Below are positions 1 to 8,900 of a stretch of 64,000 nt of DNA, piece after piece. The notes beneath the pieces are model-generated. The model searched no databases, was not told where the DNA came from, and saw nothing but the letters and a program-made list of their open reading frames with translations. This DNA comes from Arthrobacter sp. PvP023 (GTDB lineage: Bacteria; Actinomycetota; Actinomycetes; Actinomycetales; Micrococcaceae). Location of the stretch: positions 1,178,001-1,242,000 of the forward strand of contig NZ_JAFIBI010000001.1 of NCBI RefSeq assembly GCF_017832975.1, given 5' to 3'. Made by a program: the position numbers and the translations under genes. Numbering within the stretch: the stretch's first letter is position 1; the number at the start of each line of letters is the position of its first letter.

Positions 1-1511
1 GTGGCAAACGTCATGGTGTTGATCGAGTTGGCCAGGCCGTCGAGGACCGTCATTGACTTGTAGTAGTTCGGCTCCGCATTCTGCAGGTCCGTGGACTCGC
101 CGTTGGTGCTGTCGTACCAGCCAACCGTCGGGGTCTCGCAGGTGTTCTTCCAAGGGAAGTTCTGCGGATACCGACGAACCGCTCCATTCAGGATCGTGTT
201 CATCGAATTGCCCTCGTTGAGCCACTCGGCAAACGTGAACGGCTTCATGGTTGAACCGGGCTGTGCACCGCCGAGTCCGTTGAGGTCGTTGCCGTTGGCG
301 TCATACTGGTCAACGCTGAAGTTGAGCTGGCTGTCGAATTTGCCGTCCCCGGCGAACCACACGGTGTTCTGCGCCATGTTGGTGATCTTGCCGGTGTTCG
401 GCTGGACCGAAACCACCGCAGCACCCCATTTGTCCGGGTTGGCTCCGGCCGACGCGTCCACCTGGGCCTGCGCCGCGTTCTGCGCCTTGGGGTCAAGAGT
501 GGTGGTAATGGTCAGGCCGCCACGGAAGATCTTCCGCTCGCGTTCCGTGGCATCGGCGCCATAGGCCGGATCGTTCAGCAGCAGGTGCAGGACGTAATCA
601 CAGAAGTAGGGGGCCGTGGAAGCATAGGCACAACCCTGGCGGGCCGGGGTGACCTTGGTTTCCACCGGGGTGGCTACCGCTGCTTCGTAGTCGGGCTGGT
701 TGATCTTGCCCTGCGTGTACATCGCCTTGAGCACCTGGTCGCGGCGGTTCTTCGCGTTCTCGGGGTTGTTGATGGGGTCATAGAACGACGGGCTGTTCAC
801 CACGCCGGCCAGCAGGGCGGCCTGCGGCAGGGTGAGGTCCTTGGCGGTGGTGCTGAAGAAGAACTTGGAGGCCGCCTCAATGCCGTAGGCGTCCCGGTTG
901 AAGAACACGATGTTGAGGTAGCCCTCGAGGATCTGCTCCTTGGTGAACTTCTTCTCCAGTGCGATGGCCAGCTTCATCTCGCGGAGCTTGTCGCCTACGC
1001 CCTTGTTGACGCCGTTGAGCTTGATGTCCTCGGTATTGCCTTCAGCTTCCAGCGAGGCATTGATGACGTTGTTCACGTACTGCTGCGTGATGGTGGACGC
1101 CCCCTGCTTGTTACCGCGGGCCGTGCTGACCAGTGCACGCATGATGCCCGTGGTGTCCACACCGCCGTGCTCATAGAAGCGGCTGTCCTCAATGGCGATC
1201 ACTGCGTCCTTGATGAATGGCGACATCTGGTCCAGTGCAACGCGTGTGCGGTTTTCAGCGTAGAGGTTGGCGATCAGGCTGCCGTCGGAGGCGAGGATCT
1301 TGGTGGACTGGCTCGGCGGATCCACCTGCAGCTCCGCCGGGAGCGTGTCGAAGAACTCGATGGAGCCGCTCGCGGTGCTGCCTGAAACAGCCGCCGCAGG
1401 GACCAGCAGGCCTGCCACCAGGACACCACAAATCGCGCTCACGCCAAGGAAAGCAAGGATCTTTCCGAGGGTGGTGGCCGTGTCGAATAAAGGGTTCTTA
1501 CCAGTCGCCAT
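1..1511 (-). CDS. Class A penicillin-binding protein (PonA-like), 3' end outside window
   Basis: Bifunctional peptidoglycan glycosyltransferase/transpeptidase of the cytoplasmic membrane that polymerises and cross-links cell wall. The visible 503 residues start at ATG 1511. They show one N-terminal membrane segment (about residues 17-45), then a GT51 glycosyltransferase domain with the motif AIEDSRFYEHGGVD and a QQYVNN stretch. The transpeptidase domain starts after that, with its SxxK motif (STMK) at Ser420. The C-terminal part, with the SxN and KTG boxes, lies beyond base 1, so the gene is cut by the window edge and not broken. In mycobacteria the equivalent ponA2 sits beside DUF4177, RidA and Crp genes, as here. 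It is transcribed away from DUF4177, with 37 bp between the starts. Confidence 0.93.
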   Translation of the reverse strand, partial: MATGKNPLFDTATTLGKILAFLGVSAICGVLVAGLLVPAAAVSGSTASGSIEFFDTLPAELQVDPPSQSTKILASDGSLIANLYAENRTRVALDQMSPFIKDAVIAIEDSRFYEHGGVDTTGIMRALVSTARGNKQGASTITQQYVNNVINASLEAEGNTEDIKLNGVNKGVGDKLREMKLAIALEKKFTKEQILEGYLNIVFFNRDAYGIEAASKFFFSTTAKDLTLPQAALLAGVVNSPSFYDPINNPENAKNRRDQVLKAMYTQGKINQPDYEAAVATPVETKVTPARQGCAYASTAPYFCDYVLHLLLNDPAYGADATERERKIFRGGLTITTTLDPKAQNAAQAQVDASAGANPDKWGAAVVSVQPNTGKITNMAQNTVWFAGDGKFDSQLNFSVDQYDANGNDLNGLGGAQPGSTMKPFTFAEWLNEGNSMNTILNGAVRRYPQNFPWKNTCETPTVGWYDSTNGESTDLQNAEPNYYKSMTVLDGLANSINTMTFA

Positions 1512-1548
1512 GTTTTCCACTTTACCGGCAAGGACTAGTCTTTAGCTC

Positions 1549-1704
1549 ATGACCAAATGGGAGTACGCCACGATTCCGCTCATTATTCACGCCACGAAGC
1601 AGATTCTGGACCAGTGGGGAGAGGACGGCTGGGAGCTCGTCCAGGTAGTCACCGGTCCTGACGGCAACGGCCTCGTTGCCTACCTCAAGAGGGAGAAGCA
1701 GTAG
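1549..1704 (+). CDS. DUF4177-type small protein, 51 aa
   Basis: Short conserved protein beginning MTKWEYATIPLIIHATKQ, with the WEY start and the GWELVQV core that mark DUF4177-like proteins. No enzymatic role is known. It is divergent from the PBP gene and ends 2 bases before the RidA start, so the two are almost certainly co-transcribed. The reading frame is supported by GC-rich third positions and by the same gene order (DUF4177, RidA) in other actinobacteria. Confidence 0.8.
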   Translation: MTKWEYATIPLIIHATKQILDQWGEDGWELVQVVTGPDGNGLVAYLKREKQ

Positions 1705-1706
1705 TT

Positions 1707-2276
1707 ATGACAAGCCCTGCGGGCACGGCGCCGGAATCCCCGGCCCACGCCGAAAATCCGGCCTCCGGAGCGGAAACCGGAGCACCGGTTTCCGCCGTCG
1801 AACAGCGTCTGGCGGAGCTGGGACTGGCCCTTCCGGACGTTGCGGCCCCGGTGGCTGCCTATGTTCCGGCCGTCATCTCCGGGAACCATGTTTATACGTC
1901 CGGCCAGCTGCCCTTTATTAACGGCAAACTCGAAGCTACCGGCAAGGTGTCCACGGGCACCGAGGGCTACGCTGACGAACCCACGGTTTCTCCCGAGGAC
2001 GCCAAGCGCTTCGCTGCTGTCTGCGCCGTCAATGCCCTGGCCGCGGTCAAGAGCGTGATCGGCGACCTCGACCGCATCACCAGGATCGTCAAGGTGGTGG
2101 GCTTCGTTTCCTCCGATCCCACCTTTACCGGGCAGCCGGGAGTCATCAACGGCGCGTCCGAACTCCTGGGCAAGGTCCTCGGCGACGCCGGCCAGCATGC
2201 ACGGTCCGCCGTCGGCGTGTCGGTGCTTCCGCTGGACTCGCCGGTCGAAGTCGAACTGATCGCCGAATTTAGCTAA
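1707..2276 (+). CDS. RidA family (YjgF/YER057c/UK114) protein
   Basis: Cytosolic protein of the RidA superfamily, members of which hydrolyse reactive enamine/imine intermediates released by PLP enzymes. The protein is 189 aa, longer than the usual ~130, because of an N-terminal Ala/Pro/Glu-rich extension of about 35 residues. The domain has the family features VISGNHVYTSGQLP near residue 55, CAVNALAAVKSVIG near 115 and a C-terminal VGVSVLPLDSPVEVELIAEF segment. That last segment lacks the Arg typical of the archetypal deaminase (VEV without a preceding catalytic Arg), so imine hydrolase activity is uncertain. It follows the DUF4177 gene by 2 bp. Confidence 0.88.
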   Translation: MTSPAGTAPESPAHAENPASGAETGAPVSAVEQRLAELGLALPDVAAPVAAYVPAVISGNHVYTSGQLPFINGKLEATGKVSTGTEGYADEPTVSPEDAKRFAAVCAVNALAAVKSVIGDLDRITRIVKVVGFVSSDPTFTGQPGVINGASELLGKVLGDAGQHARSAVGVSVLPLDSPVEVELIAEFS

Positions 2277-2291
2277 GGCCGGTCACTTCCC

Positions 2292-3203
2292 TTGCCCCAG
2301 TTAGCCCGTCGCCTGTTTGTGCTGCCTCCCGATCTTGAGGGGGCAGCACAAAGCTGGCTCGAACATGGCGAGCGGACACCGCGCGCCGCACGCTACGCGT
2401 CCTCCGTTGTCCTGCTGAGGGACTCTCCCACAGGGCTCGAAACCTGGCTGGGCTACCGGCCGGGTTCCTCTCCGCTCGGCGTCCTCGCCTTTCCCGGCGG
2501 TTCGCTGGAGGCGTCCGACGACGACGCCGTCGGCTGGCTGGGCCCCACGCCGCAGCATTGGGCGGACCAGATGGGAACGGCCGACGTCGGGCTGGCGCGC
2601 CGCCACGTGGTTGGTGCCATCCGCGAACTCTTCGAAGAAACCGGCGTCCTGCTCGCCGGTCCGGACTTCTCCACCACGGTGGAGGCCACGTCCACGCCCG
2701 AATGGATGCGCGCCAGGATTGCCGTCGCCGAACAGGAGAAATCCTTTACGGACGTGCTGGCCAAGCGCGGATTGTCGATCCGCACGGATCTGCTGAAACC
2801 GCTGGTCAACTGGCTCAGCCCCGACTTCGCCCACCGCCGCTTCAACACCCGCTACTTTGCCGCCACCGTGCCCGTGAACCAACAGCCCACCCTGCTGGGA
2901 AGCAAGGGCGTGTGGGGCCGGTGGGTGTGCGCCAGCAAGGTTATCGCCGAACGTGACACCACTGCCCTGGGCGACGAAGTGGGCCAGGAAAACACGGTGG
3001 GCCTGAAACTCGGCCAGCTGCTGGTCCCCGGCTCCGAAATCATGCTCGAGAAGATGGCGGCCGCCAACGGCTGCATCGCCTACCTGAGCTATAAGCGCAA
3101 GCCGCACGTGTACCAGCCGAAGCTCGTCGACGAAGACGGCAAGCTGATGCTCGAAGTCGAAGCCGCCAAAACCGTGGCAGGAGAGCCTCAGCGCGAGCGC
3201 TAA
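2292..3203 (+). CDS. Nudix hydrolase, 303 aa
   Basis: Probable nucleoside-diphosphate-linked hydrolase. The Nudix helix core is visible as RELFEETGVLL near residues 112-122. The preceding FPGGSLE glycine loop (about residue 58) is separated from it by a long insertion of ~45 residues, a layout seen in NUDT19-like proteins. Substrate cannot be read from the sequence. The start is a TTG at 2292 with no strong ribosome-binding site; a GTG at 2319 is an alternative. It lies 15 bp after RidA and is followed by two strong hairpins. Confidence 0.85.
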   Translation: MPQLARRLFVLPPDLEGAAQSWLEHGERTPRAARYASSVVLLRDSPTGLETWLGYRPGSSPLGVLAFPGGSLEASDDDAVGWLGPTPQHWADQMGTADVGLARRHVVGAIRELFEETGVLLAGPDFSTTVEATSTPEWMRARIAVAEQEKSFTDVLAKRGLSIRTDLLKPLVNWLSPDFAHRRFNTRYFAATVPVNQQPTLLGSKGVWGRWVCASKVIAERDTTALGDEVGQENTVGLKLGQLLVPGSEIMLEKMAAANGCIAYLSYKRKPHVYQPKLVDEDGKLMLEVEAAKTVAGEPQRER

Positions 3204-3204
3204 G

Positions 3205-3234
3205 CCTACCGGGGTCTAACACATCCCCGGTAGG
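3205..3234 (+). terminator. Hairpin downstream of Nudix gene
   Basis: Inverted repeat CCTACCGGGG (3205-3214) with CCCCGGTAGG (3225-3234), 10-nt loop, directly after the Nudix stop. No U-tract follows, so termination is inferred from position and stem strength only. Confidence 0.5.
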
Positions 3235-3242
3235 TGAACATG

Positions 3243-3279
3243 CAGAAGGCCGGCTCCGTTACTACGGGCCGGCCTTCTG
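3243..3279. terminator. Second hairpin between Nudix and crp (convergent genes)
   Basis: Perfect 11-bp inverted repeat, CAGAAGGCCGG (3243-3253) and CCGGCCTTCTG (3269-3279). It lies between two convergent genes and could end transcription from both sides. Confidence 0.6.
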
Positions 3280-3305
3280 TATGCGCTGTAAGGGTGTTGT
3301 GAGGA

Positions 3306-3983
3306 CTAGCGGGAGCGCTGGCGGAGGCGCTGCATGTCCAGGATGACGACGGCGCGGGCTTCCAGGCGGAGCCAGCCTCGCTGCACGAACTCGGCCAGGG
3401 CCTTGTTCACGGTTTCGCGTGACGCGCCCACCAGCTGGGCCAGTTCTTCCTGCGTGAGCTCGTGGGCCACCAGGACGCCGTCGGTTGCCGGGCGGCCGAA
3501 GCGGTCGGCCAGGTCCAGCAGCGCCTTGGCCACGCGGCCCGGGACGTCGGAGAATACCAGGTCGGACAGGGAATCGTTGGTGCGGCGCAGGCGGCGGGCC
3601 AAGGCCTGCAGGAGCTGGGCCGATACCTCGGGGCGGGTGCGCAGGAGTGCGTTGAGGCTCTCGTTCTTCAGGCCGGCGAGGCGGGTCTCCGAGACGGCAG
3701 TTGCCGTGGCCGTGCGGGGGCTCGGATCGAAGAGCGCCATTTCGCCGAAGAGCTCGCCCGGGCCGAGGATGGCCAACAGGGACTCGCGTCCGTCCGGGGA
3801 CGTGCGGCCCAGCTTCACCTTGCCGGAGACGATGAAGTAGAGCTGATCACCCTGGTCGCCTTCGCGGAAAACCGAGGCTCCGCGTGAGAGGTCCACCTCC
3901 GTGAGCTCGTCCGTGAGCAGGCGGAATGCCTCGTCGTCGAGCGTGGCGAATAGGGGTGCGCGGCGCAATACCTCGATGTCCAT
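3306..3983 (-). CDS. Crp/Fnr family regulator (GlxR/Crp-like), 225 aa
   Basis: Global cAMP-responsive DNA-binding regulator by homology with mycobacterial Crp and corynebacterial GlxR. Residues ~10-115 form the cyclic nucleotide domain with the phosphate-binding cassette GEMALFDPSPRTATA, which keeps the Arg-Thr pair expected for cAMP binding. The C-terminal winged helix contains LTQEELAQLVGASRETVNKAL (recognition helix, about residues 175-195), matching the Crp-type E..R pattern. It is convergent with the Nudix gene and divergent from the MarP gene. A near-consensus Crp site lies 66 bp upstream of its start, suggesting autoregulation. Confidence 0.92.
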   Translation of the reverse strand: MDIEVLRRAPLFATLDDEAFRLLTDELTEVDLSRGASVFREGDQGDQLYFIVSGKVKLGRTSPDGRESLLAILGPGELFGEMALFDPSPRTATATAVSETRLAGLKNESLNALLRTRPEVSAQLLQALARRLRRTNDSLSDLVFSDVPGRVAKALLDLADRFGRPATDGVLVAHELTQEELAQLVGASRETVNKALAEFVQRGWLRLEARAVVILDMQRLRQRSR

Positions 3984-4048
3984 GAAATCTCCTGAGTAAA
4001 TGTGTCGGCTGGGGCGCTTCAGCCATTGTTTCAGAATTTTGAAGGTTC

Positions 4049-4064
4049 TGTGACGTACTTGGCA
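4049..4064. promoter_or_regulatory. Candidate Crp/GlxR binding site
   Basis: TGTGACGTACTTGGCA matches the GlxR/Crp consensus TGTGAnnTAnnTCACA at 10 of 12 fixed positions. It lies between the divergent crp and marP genes, so it may serve autoregulation of crp and/or control of the protease gene. Confidence 0.45.
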
Positions 4065-4243
4065 CGCGAAACGCCTGAAACGGCGCCGATAAGGCCCTTG
4101 CGGGGCCCCTACGCGGCAGTTTCCGACGGCGGGAACAGGGTTTGGCGGGCAAATTGCCGTTTGCTGCGGCGTCCGGCCCTGGTCGGCAAACTGTCAGGGT
4201 CCGCCCCTAGAATTAGGGCTTACCTGTTTTGTGAGGAGCCCGT

Positions 4244-5428
4244 GTGTTCGGCTTGACCATCCTGGACCTGGCGTTGATCCTGGTGCTGCTGTCGTACCTG
4301 ATCTACGGCCTGCGCAATGGCTTCCTGGTGACCCTTGGCGGCATTGCCGGGTTTATCGTCGGTGCCGTGGCCGCGTTCGTTTCGGTGCCCGTCGTCAGCA
4401 ACCTGGTGGAGGACAGCGGGTGGCGGCTCACCGCCATCGTGGCCGCCGCCGTCGTGCTGATTGTCCTGGGGCATGCGCTGGGAACCATGATCGGCCGCAA
4501 AATCCGCAGTGCCGTGCGGATCCAGCCCCTGCGGGCAATGGACCGGCTGGTGGGCGGAGGCGTCAACGTGGTGGTGGCAGCACTGGTCATGTCCATGCTG
4601 TCCTTCAGCATCAGCGCACTGGGCGTCCCGTTCGTGTCCCAGCAGCTGGCCGAGTCCAAGGTCATCCGGTTCATCGACGGCCTCACGCCCGTGCCGGTAA
4701 AAACGGCCGTGGCGCAGCTGCGCTCCACCGTGATCGGTGACGGCATCCCCACGCTCATCGAGGGACTCGGACAAGGCCAGCAGGTGGCCATTCCCAACGC
4801 CAGCACGGACACGCCGGCCCTGAACCGGGCAGCGGAATCCGTCCTGAAAATTGCTGGCACTGCCTACCAGTGCGGCCAGAACCAGACCGGAAGCGGCTTT
4901 GTGGTGTCGCCGGGGCGCGTTGTGACCAACGCCCATGTGGTGGCGGGCGTGTCGCAGCCGGTGGTGGAGATTCCCGGCGGGGGAGCCATGCCCGGCCGGG
5001 TGGTCTACTTCGACAGCCAGCATGACCTGGCGGTCCTCGCCGTGGACGGCCTGCCTTCGTCCCCGCTGCAGCTGAGTGCGGACCTTCCGGCCGGCAGCCC
5101 GGCCGCTTTCGCAGGCTACCCGCACGGCGGTCCGTTCCAATCCAAACCGGCAACGGTGCAGGACATCGCCACCGTCCTTGTTCCGGACATCTACGGCAGC
5201 AATGCGGCACCCGAGGATGTTTACCGGCTTGCCGGCGATGTCCAGCCGGGCAACTCCGGCGGCCCGCTCCTGACTACCGAAGGCCAGGTGGCCGGTGTGA
5301 TCTTTGCGAAGGCAACCTCGGATGCCGATTTGGGCTTTGCCATCACCATGGATGACCTCGGTCCGGTGGCCGCCCAGGCCGCTGGGCTGAGCAGCCCCGT
5401 CTCATCCGGGCAGTGCATCCAGAAGTAA
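4244..5428 (+). CDS. marP: MarP-type membrane serine protease (CvpA + trypsin domains)
   Basis: Periplasmic-side serine protease; the mycobacterial homologue MarP gives acid and oxidative stress resistance by cleaving cell-wall hydrolases. The N-terminal ~160 residues form a CvpA-like domain with four hydrophobic segments. The rest is a chymotrypsin-fold protease with a complete triad: His231 (VVTNAHVV), Asp261 (SQHDLAVL) and Ser338 (QPGNSGGP). MarP's regulatory disulfide may correspond to Cys near SPVSSGQC and AYQCGQ. The GTG start at 4244 is preceded by GAGGAG at 4233-4238. 394 aa is the usual family length. Confidence 0.92.
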   Translation: MFGLTILDLALILVLLSYLIYGLRNGFLVTLGGIAGFIVGAVAAFVSVPVVSNLVEDSGWRLTAIVAAAVVLIVLGHALGTMIGRKIRSAVRIQPLRAMDRLVGGGVNVVVAALVMSMLSFSISALGVPFVSQQLAESKVIRFIDGLTPVPVKTAVAQLRSTVIGDGIPTLIEGLGQGQQVAIPNASTDTPALNRAAESVLKIAGTAYQCGQNQTGSGFVVSPGRVVTNAHVVAGVSQPVVEIPGGGAMPGRVVYFDSQHDLAVLAVDGLPSSPLQLSADLPAGSPAAFAGYPHGGPFQSKPATVQDIATVLVPDIYGSNAAPEDVYRLAGDVQPGNSGGPLLTTEGQVAGVIFAKATSDADLGFAITMDDLGPVAAQAAGLSSPVSSGQCIQK

Positions 5429-5442
5429 ACGGGCACCGGGAC

Positions 5443-6462
5443 TTAGAGCCACTCCAGGCTTTGGCCGTGCGGACCGGCGATGGCCACGGGAACGCCGTCC
5501 TGGAGGAGGAGGAAGCGGCCCTGCAGGCGGGCGTCATCCATTTCCGGCACCACCACCGAGCCGTCGGCCTGGGCAATGACCGTGTGGCCCTCGTTGGACA
5601 GCCAGTGGCAGCCCCGCTCTGCCGCAAGAGCGCCGATGGCGGCCCGGAAGGCTTCCCGCTGTGAGGCGTTAAGGTAGGCCATCACCGCGCTGTGGAACAC
5701 CACCAGGGTTGCGTCCGGCGGCGCCTGTCCTGCCAGCGCCACCAGCTGCTCGTTGAGATCGCCGGCCACCAGGAGGGGCGTATCCTGGCGGGCGATGGCA
5801 ATGGCCCGCCGCAGCCGCTCGCGGCGGAAGTACTGCTCCGGCCAAATGAGGGCTTCAAGCCAGGCGACGTCGTCGGGGTTGTTGATGTCCAGGGGGTTCA
5901 GGTCGATTCCGGCCCGCCACACCACCTCGGGCAGCCGGGAAGGAACCGGAACGGCACCTTGCACCGTGCAGTGCAAGACCGGCGGCCCGTCCGCCGGGGA
6001 CCGGGCGGTGTCCGGCTGCGGGGCCAGCCGCGTGACAGACGCCCCGCGGTGGTACTCGTAGGCGTATTTGTCCGGGTACAGCGCCAGCCCTGCGGAGGCG
6101 CCCACCTCGATCAGGGCCAATGGACGGCCCGAGGCAGCGGCGATGCCCGCGAGGGAGGGCAGCAGCGTGGCGCAGCGGCCGGCCTCGTTGGTCTGCGTAG
6201 CGCGGGAGAGCACAATCCGGGAAACCTCCTCCCAGTTTGCGACCAGGAACTCCCGGAACGCGCGGTACGGGGTGATTCCAGCCCCGAGGAAGCGGGCGGC
6301 AGCGAGGACCAGCAGAGGTTGGCGCTTGTTGTGCGGCCACTGCTCGATGCGGCGGATCAGCTCGGGATCGTCGGCGATTCCCACTGACCATTCGGCGTAG
6401 CAGGGCGAGGAAGACGGCGCATCGACAGTCCCGAAGTTCCGGTACCAATCCGCCGTCCCCAT
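5443..6462 (-). CDS. DUF2332 domain-containing protein, 339 aa
   Basis: Member of the DUF2332 family, common in actinobacteria and of unknown function. The sequence covers the whole family length, starting WYRNFGTVDAPSSSPCYAEW. It contains IEVGASAGLALYPDKYAY, which looks like the glycine-rich loop of a SAM-dependent methyltransferase, and VVFHSAVMAYL near residue 270. A methyltransferase-like fold is therefore an inference, not a demonstrated role. It is 2 bp from aroQ on the same strand, so probably co-transcribed downstream of it. Confidence 0.85.
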   Translation of the reverse strand: MGTADWYRNFGTVDAPSSSPCYAEWSVGIADDPELIRRIEQWPHNKRQPLLVLAAARFLGAGITPYRAFREFLVANWEEVSRIVLSRATQTNEAGRCATLLPSLAGIAAASGRPLALIEVGASAGLALYPDKYAYEYHRGASVTRLAPQPDTARSPADGPPVLHCTVQGAVPVPSRLPEVVWRAGIDLNPLDINNPDDVAWLEALIWPEQYFRRERLRRAIAIARQDTPLLVAGDLNEQLVALAGQAPPDATLVVFHSAVMAYLNASQREAFRAAIGALAAERGCHWLSNEGHTVIAQADGSVVVPEMDDARLQGRFLLLQDGVPVAIAGPHGQSLEWL

Positions 6463-6464
6463 GG

Positions 6465-6941
6465 TCAGGCCTTGCCGGCGTTCAGTTCTGCGAGGTATTC
6501 GACGGCGAACCGGTAGCCCATCACGCCGGCGCCGGCGATCACGGCCTTGCTGATGTCCGAAAGGTACGAGTGGTGCCGGAATTCCTCGCGGGCGTGGACG
6601 TTGGTGATGTGGACCTCCACGGCCGGCAGCTGCACCGCGGAGATGGCGTCCCTGATGGCCACGGAAGTGTGCGTGTACGCACCGGCGTTGAGGACGATGC
6701 CGATGGCCTTGCCCCGGGCTGCGTGAATAGCGTCAACCAGTGCGCCCTCGTGGTTGGACTGGAAGCACTCAACCTCCAGGCCGTACGTTGCGGCGGCATC
6801 CTTGGCGAGCTGTTCGACGTCGGCCAGCGTGGCCGTGCCGTACTTCTCCGGTTCCCGGGTTCCCAGCAGGTTCAGGTTGGGCCCGTTGAGGACCAGGATG
6901 GTGCCGCGGCCGGCGTCGGTGGCGGGGGAGGCTTCAGTCAT
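6465..6941 (-). CDS. aroQ: 3-dehydroquinate dehydratase, type II
   Basis: Cytosolic shikimate-pathway enzyme converting 3-dehydroquinate to 3-dehydroshikimate. The 158-aa product has the type II signature [20 protein letters not shown], with the catalytic Tyr in EKYG. It also has [22 protein letters not shown] (here [11 protein letters not shown]), [15 protein letters not shown] with the catalytic His, and the C-terminal [12 protein letters not shown] 6941 is chosen because homologous sequence begins just after it; the open frame runs on upstream without similarity. It is isolated from the other aro genes. Confidence 0.95.
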   Translation of the reverse strand: MTEASPATDAGRGTILVLNGPNLNLLGTREPEKYGTATLADVEQLAKDAAATYGLEVECFQSNHEGALVDAIHAARGKAIGIVLNAGAYTHTSVAIRDAISAVQLPAVEVHITNVHAREEFRHHSYLSDISKAVIAGAGVMGYRFAVEYLAELNAGKA

Positions 6942-7015
6942 GTCAGCCAATCTATCGCTTTGCGGGCGGCGTGCGCCGTTCTTTACGAGCCACTGCAGCT
7001 GCGCAGCTGTTGTGC

Positions 7016-7384
7016 CTATTCGGTGATTTTGGCGATCCTGCGCAGTGCCACTGCGCAGACCGGCAGGTAGGCCAGCGCCCAACACGGGACAGTGAACGTG
7101 GCCCGGCAGCCGTCCCCCTCCGGAACCACGAGGTGCCCGGTGGCCCGGATACCGGCCACGGCCCAGGCCCATGACCGGCCCGCGTCGAATTCCGTCACCG
7201 TGAACGGCAGCCTTAGGCCGAGTCGAGTCCGCACCCGGCCTGTGCTGCCGGCTTGGAGGCCGGGCGAGTCGAGTTCGGCACCCGTTATGGAAGGCCCCCA
7301 ATCCGGCCAGCGCCCGACGTCGGTGAGCAACCCCCACACGTCCGCCGCGGACGCAGCGATGTGCCGTGACACGGAAAACCGCAT
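7016..7384 (-). CDS. SRPBCC (START/Bet v1-like) family protein, 122 aa
   Basis: Small polyketide-cyclase/START-like ligand-binding fold protein. It begins [32 protein letters not shown], the standard first strand and helix of the SRPBCC fold. ATG 7384 lies 6 bases after the stop of the FAD oxidoreductase, implying one transcript. Its ligand and role are unknown; pairing with an amine-oxidase-like enzyme suggests pigment or lipid chemistry only weakly. Confidence 0.8.
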   Translation of the reverse strand: MRFSVSRHIAASAADVWGLLTDVGRWPDWGPSITGAELDSPGLQAGSTGRVRTRLGLRLPFTVTEFDAGRSWAWAVAGIRATGHLVVPEGDGCRATFTVPCWALAYLPVCAVALRRIAKITE

Positions 7385-7389
7385 GCCAG

Positions 7390-8736
7390 CTACCCGAAAT
7401 CCGGGCGCAGAATGGCCTGCGCCGCGCGGTGGCCGCTTTCGAGGGCACCCTGGATGGACGCGGTGGCGCGGTAGTCCCCGCAAAGAAAGAGGCCCGGCGA
7501 GGCCTCCGCCGGGTGCGGTGATCCCAACGGCGGCGGCTGGGCGGGCAAGGCCTGTGGAACTTCGTGCCTCGCCACCAGTTCCCAATGCGTAGCATCCTCA
7601 CCGTAGATCCCAGCGGCGTGATTGCGGACCTCGTCGTCGCCGGGCACCGGCCGTCCCGGGCCGAACAGGGCCGAGGTCTGCACCAGGTGCCTGCCCGCGG
7701 GTGCGTACCCGGGCGCGGCGTTGGATACGACGGCGGTATTGACCAAGGGACCGCCGCGAGGTTCCCGGGCATCGAGGCAGAGCATGTTGAGCCGCGACGG
7801 CGGCTCGCTGGCCGCAAACCAGTGCGTCAGCACCCCCTTCATGGCCGGGGCGCCGCCGCGCCCCGCCCTGCCGGCTGCCGCACCGCGGGCCGGCGCGCCG
7901 GCGTCGTTGTTTCCCGGCGCCAGGCTTCCGGCACTGACCGGATCGGTGGCCAGCACCACCTGCTCTGCGCGGAGCTCCGCTCCGGGGGCACGGACCAGCA
8001 TGGAACCGCCCTCGCGCCGGATGGACTCCACCGTGGTCCGGGTGCGCACCGGTGCGGCGAGGGAAGCCGCCAGCTGCCTGGGCAGCGCCTGCATGCCCAG
8101 CCGCGGCAGCCCCGGCACACCCAGCGCGAAGGTGCGCAGCAGGAGCAGGGCGAAGTCATTGGAGGTGCTGCCGTCGTCTTCCAGGAGCACCCCCGCGAAA
8201 AACTGTTCAACCACCCGGCGGAGTTCGCCGGAAAGGCGGGCGTCATCCAGCGCCCGGTGCAGCGTGACGTCCCGCCCGGACCCTCCGGTGCGACGCCCTG
8301 CGGTGCGACTTCCGCCGTCGTCGTACTGCCCCCACGATCGGACAAATGCCGGAGCCGCCCAGCGGAGGAGGGCAGCCGCATCACGTGGCTTGGCGATGCC
8401 GCTGCCAACCGTCCGGGCGATCAGCCGGGGTTCGCGCAGCGGGTGGGCGAGCACGGCGAAACCGTCATCGCGCCGGACGCCGAGGCCGGCGCCGAAGGGC
8501 TGCAGTTCCAGCGCGCCCACGTCCACCCAGCGCCGGACGGCCGGGTAGGCGGGATTCAGCACCTGGAACCCGCGGTCCACCAGGAAACCGTCCACCTGTT
8601 CCGTGCGGATCCGGCCTCCGACGTCGTCGTCTGCTTCCCACACCTGCACGTCACGCCCGGCGGCCTGCAGTTCGCGGGCACACTGGAGCCCCGCGAGCCC
8701 GGCACCGACCACCAGGACTTCACACGAATCGGTCAT
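7390..8736 (-). CDS. FAD-dependent amine oxidase/phytoene desaturase-like oxidoreductase
   Basis: Flavoprotein of 448 aa. The N-terminus carries the dinucleotide-binding motif [19 protein letters not shown], followed by the FAD-family [20 protein letters not shown] segment typical of amine oxidases and carotenoid desaturases. The C-terminal [20 protein letters not shown] is the second FAD contact. Substrate is not predictable; close family members are annotated NAD(P)/FAD-dependent oxidoreductase or protoporphyrinogen oxidase-like. It is upstream of, and probably co-transcribed with, the SRPBCC gene. Confidence 0.87.
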   Translation of the reverse strand: MTDSCEVLVVGAGLAGLQCARELQAAGRDVQVWEADDDVGGRIRTEQVDGFLVDRGFQVLNPAYPAVRRWVDVGALELQPFGAGLGVRRDDGFAVLAHPLREPRLIARTVGSGIAKPRDAAALLRWAAPAFVRSWGQYDDGGSRTAGRRTGGSGRDVTLHRALDDARLSGELRRVVEQFFAGVLLEDDGSTSNDFALLLLRTFALGVPGLPRLGMQALPRQLAASLAAPVRTRTTVESIRREGGSMLVRAPGAELRAEQVVLATDPVSAGSLAPGNNDAGAPARGAAAGRAGRGGAPAMKGVLTHWFAASEPPSRLNMLCLDAREPRGGPLVNTAVVSNAAPGYAPAGRHLVQTSALFGPGRPVPGDDEVRNHAAGIYGEDATHWELVARHEVPQALPAQPPPLGSPHPAEASPGLFLCGDYRATASIQGALESGHRAAQAILRPDFG

Positions 8737-8900
8737 GGTTCATCTTGGCACGCCGGGGCGGGGCAGCCGGTGGCCCGGGACCGCCGTTTCCCGCGACTCT
8801 GGCCACCCTTAGCGGGGGTGCCTAGACTTGAAGGACCATCGTGCGGAGCTCCCGTACCGGTCAGCTCGCGCGGAAAGCCCGATCTGGAGAGAGCGTCATC

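Noticed and set aside
585..1385. 266-codon plus-strand open frame opposite the PBP gene
   Set aside because: Opposite strand of a clear class A PBP with GT51 and SxxK motifs.
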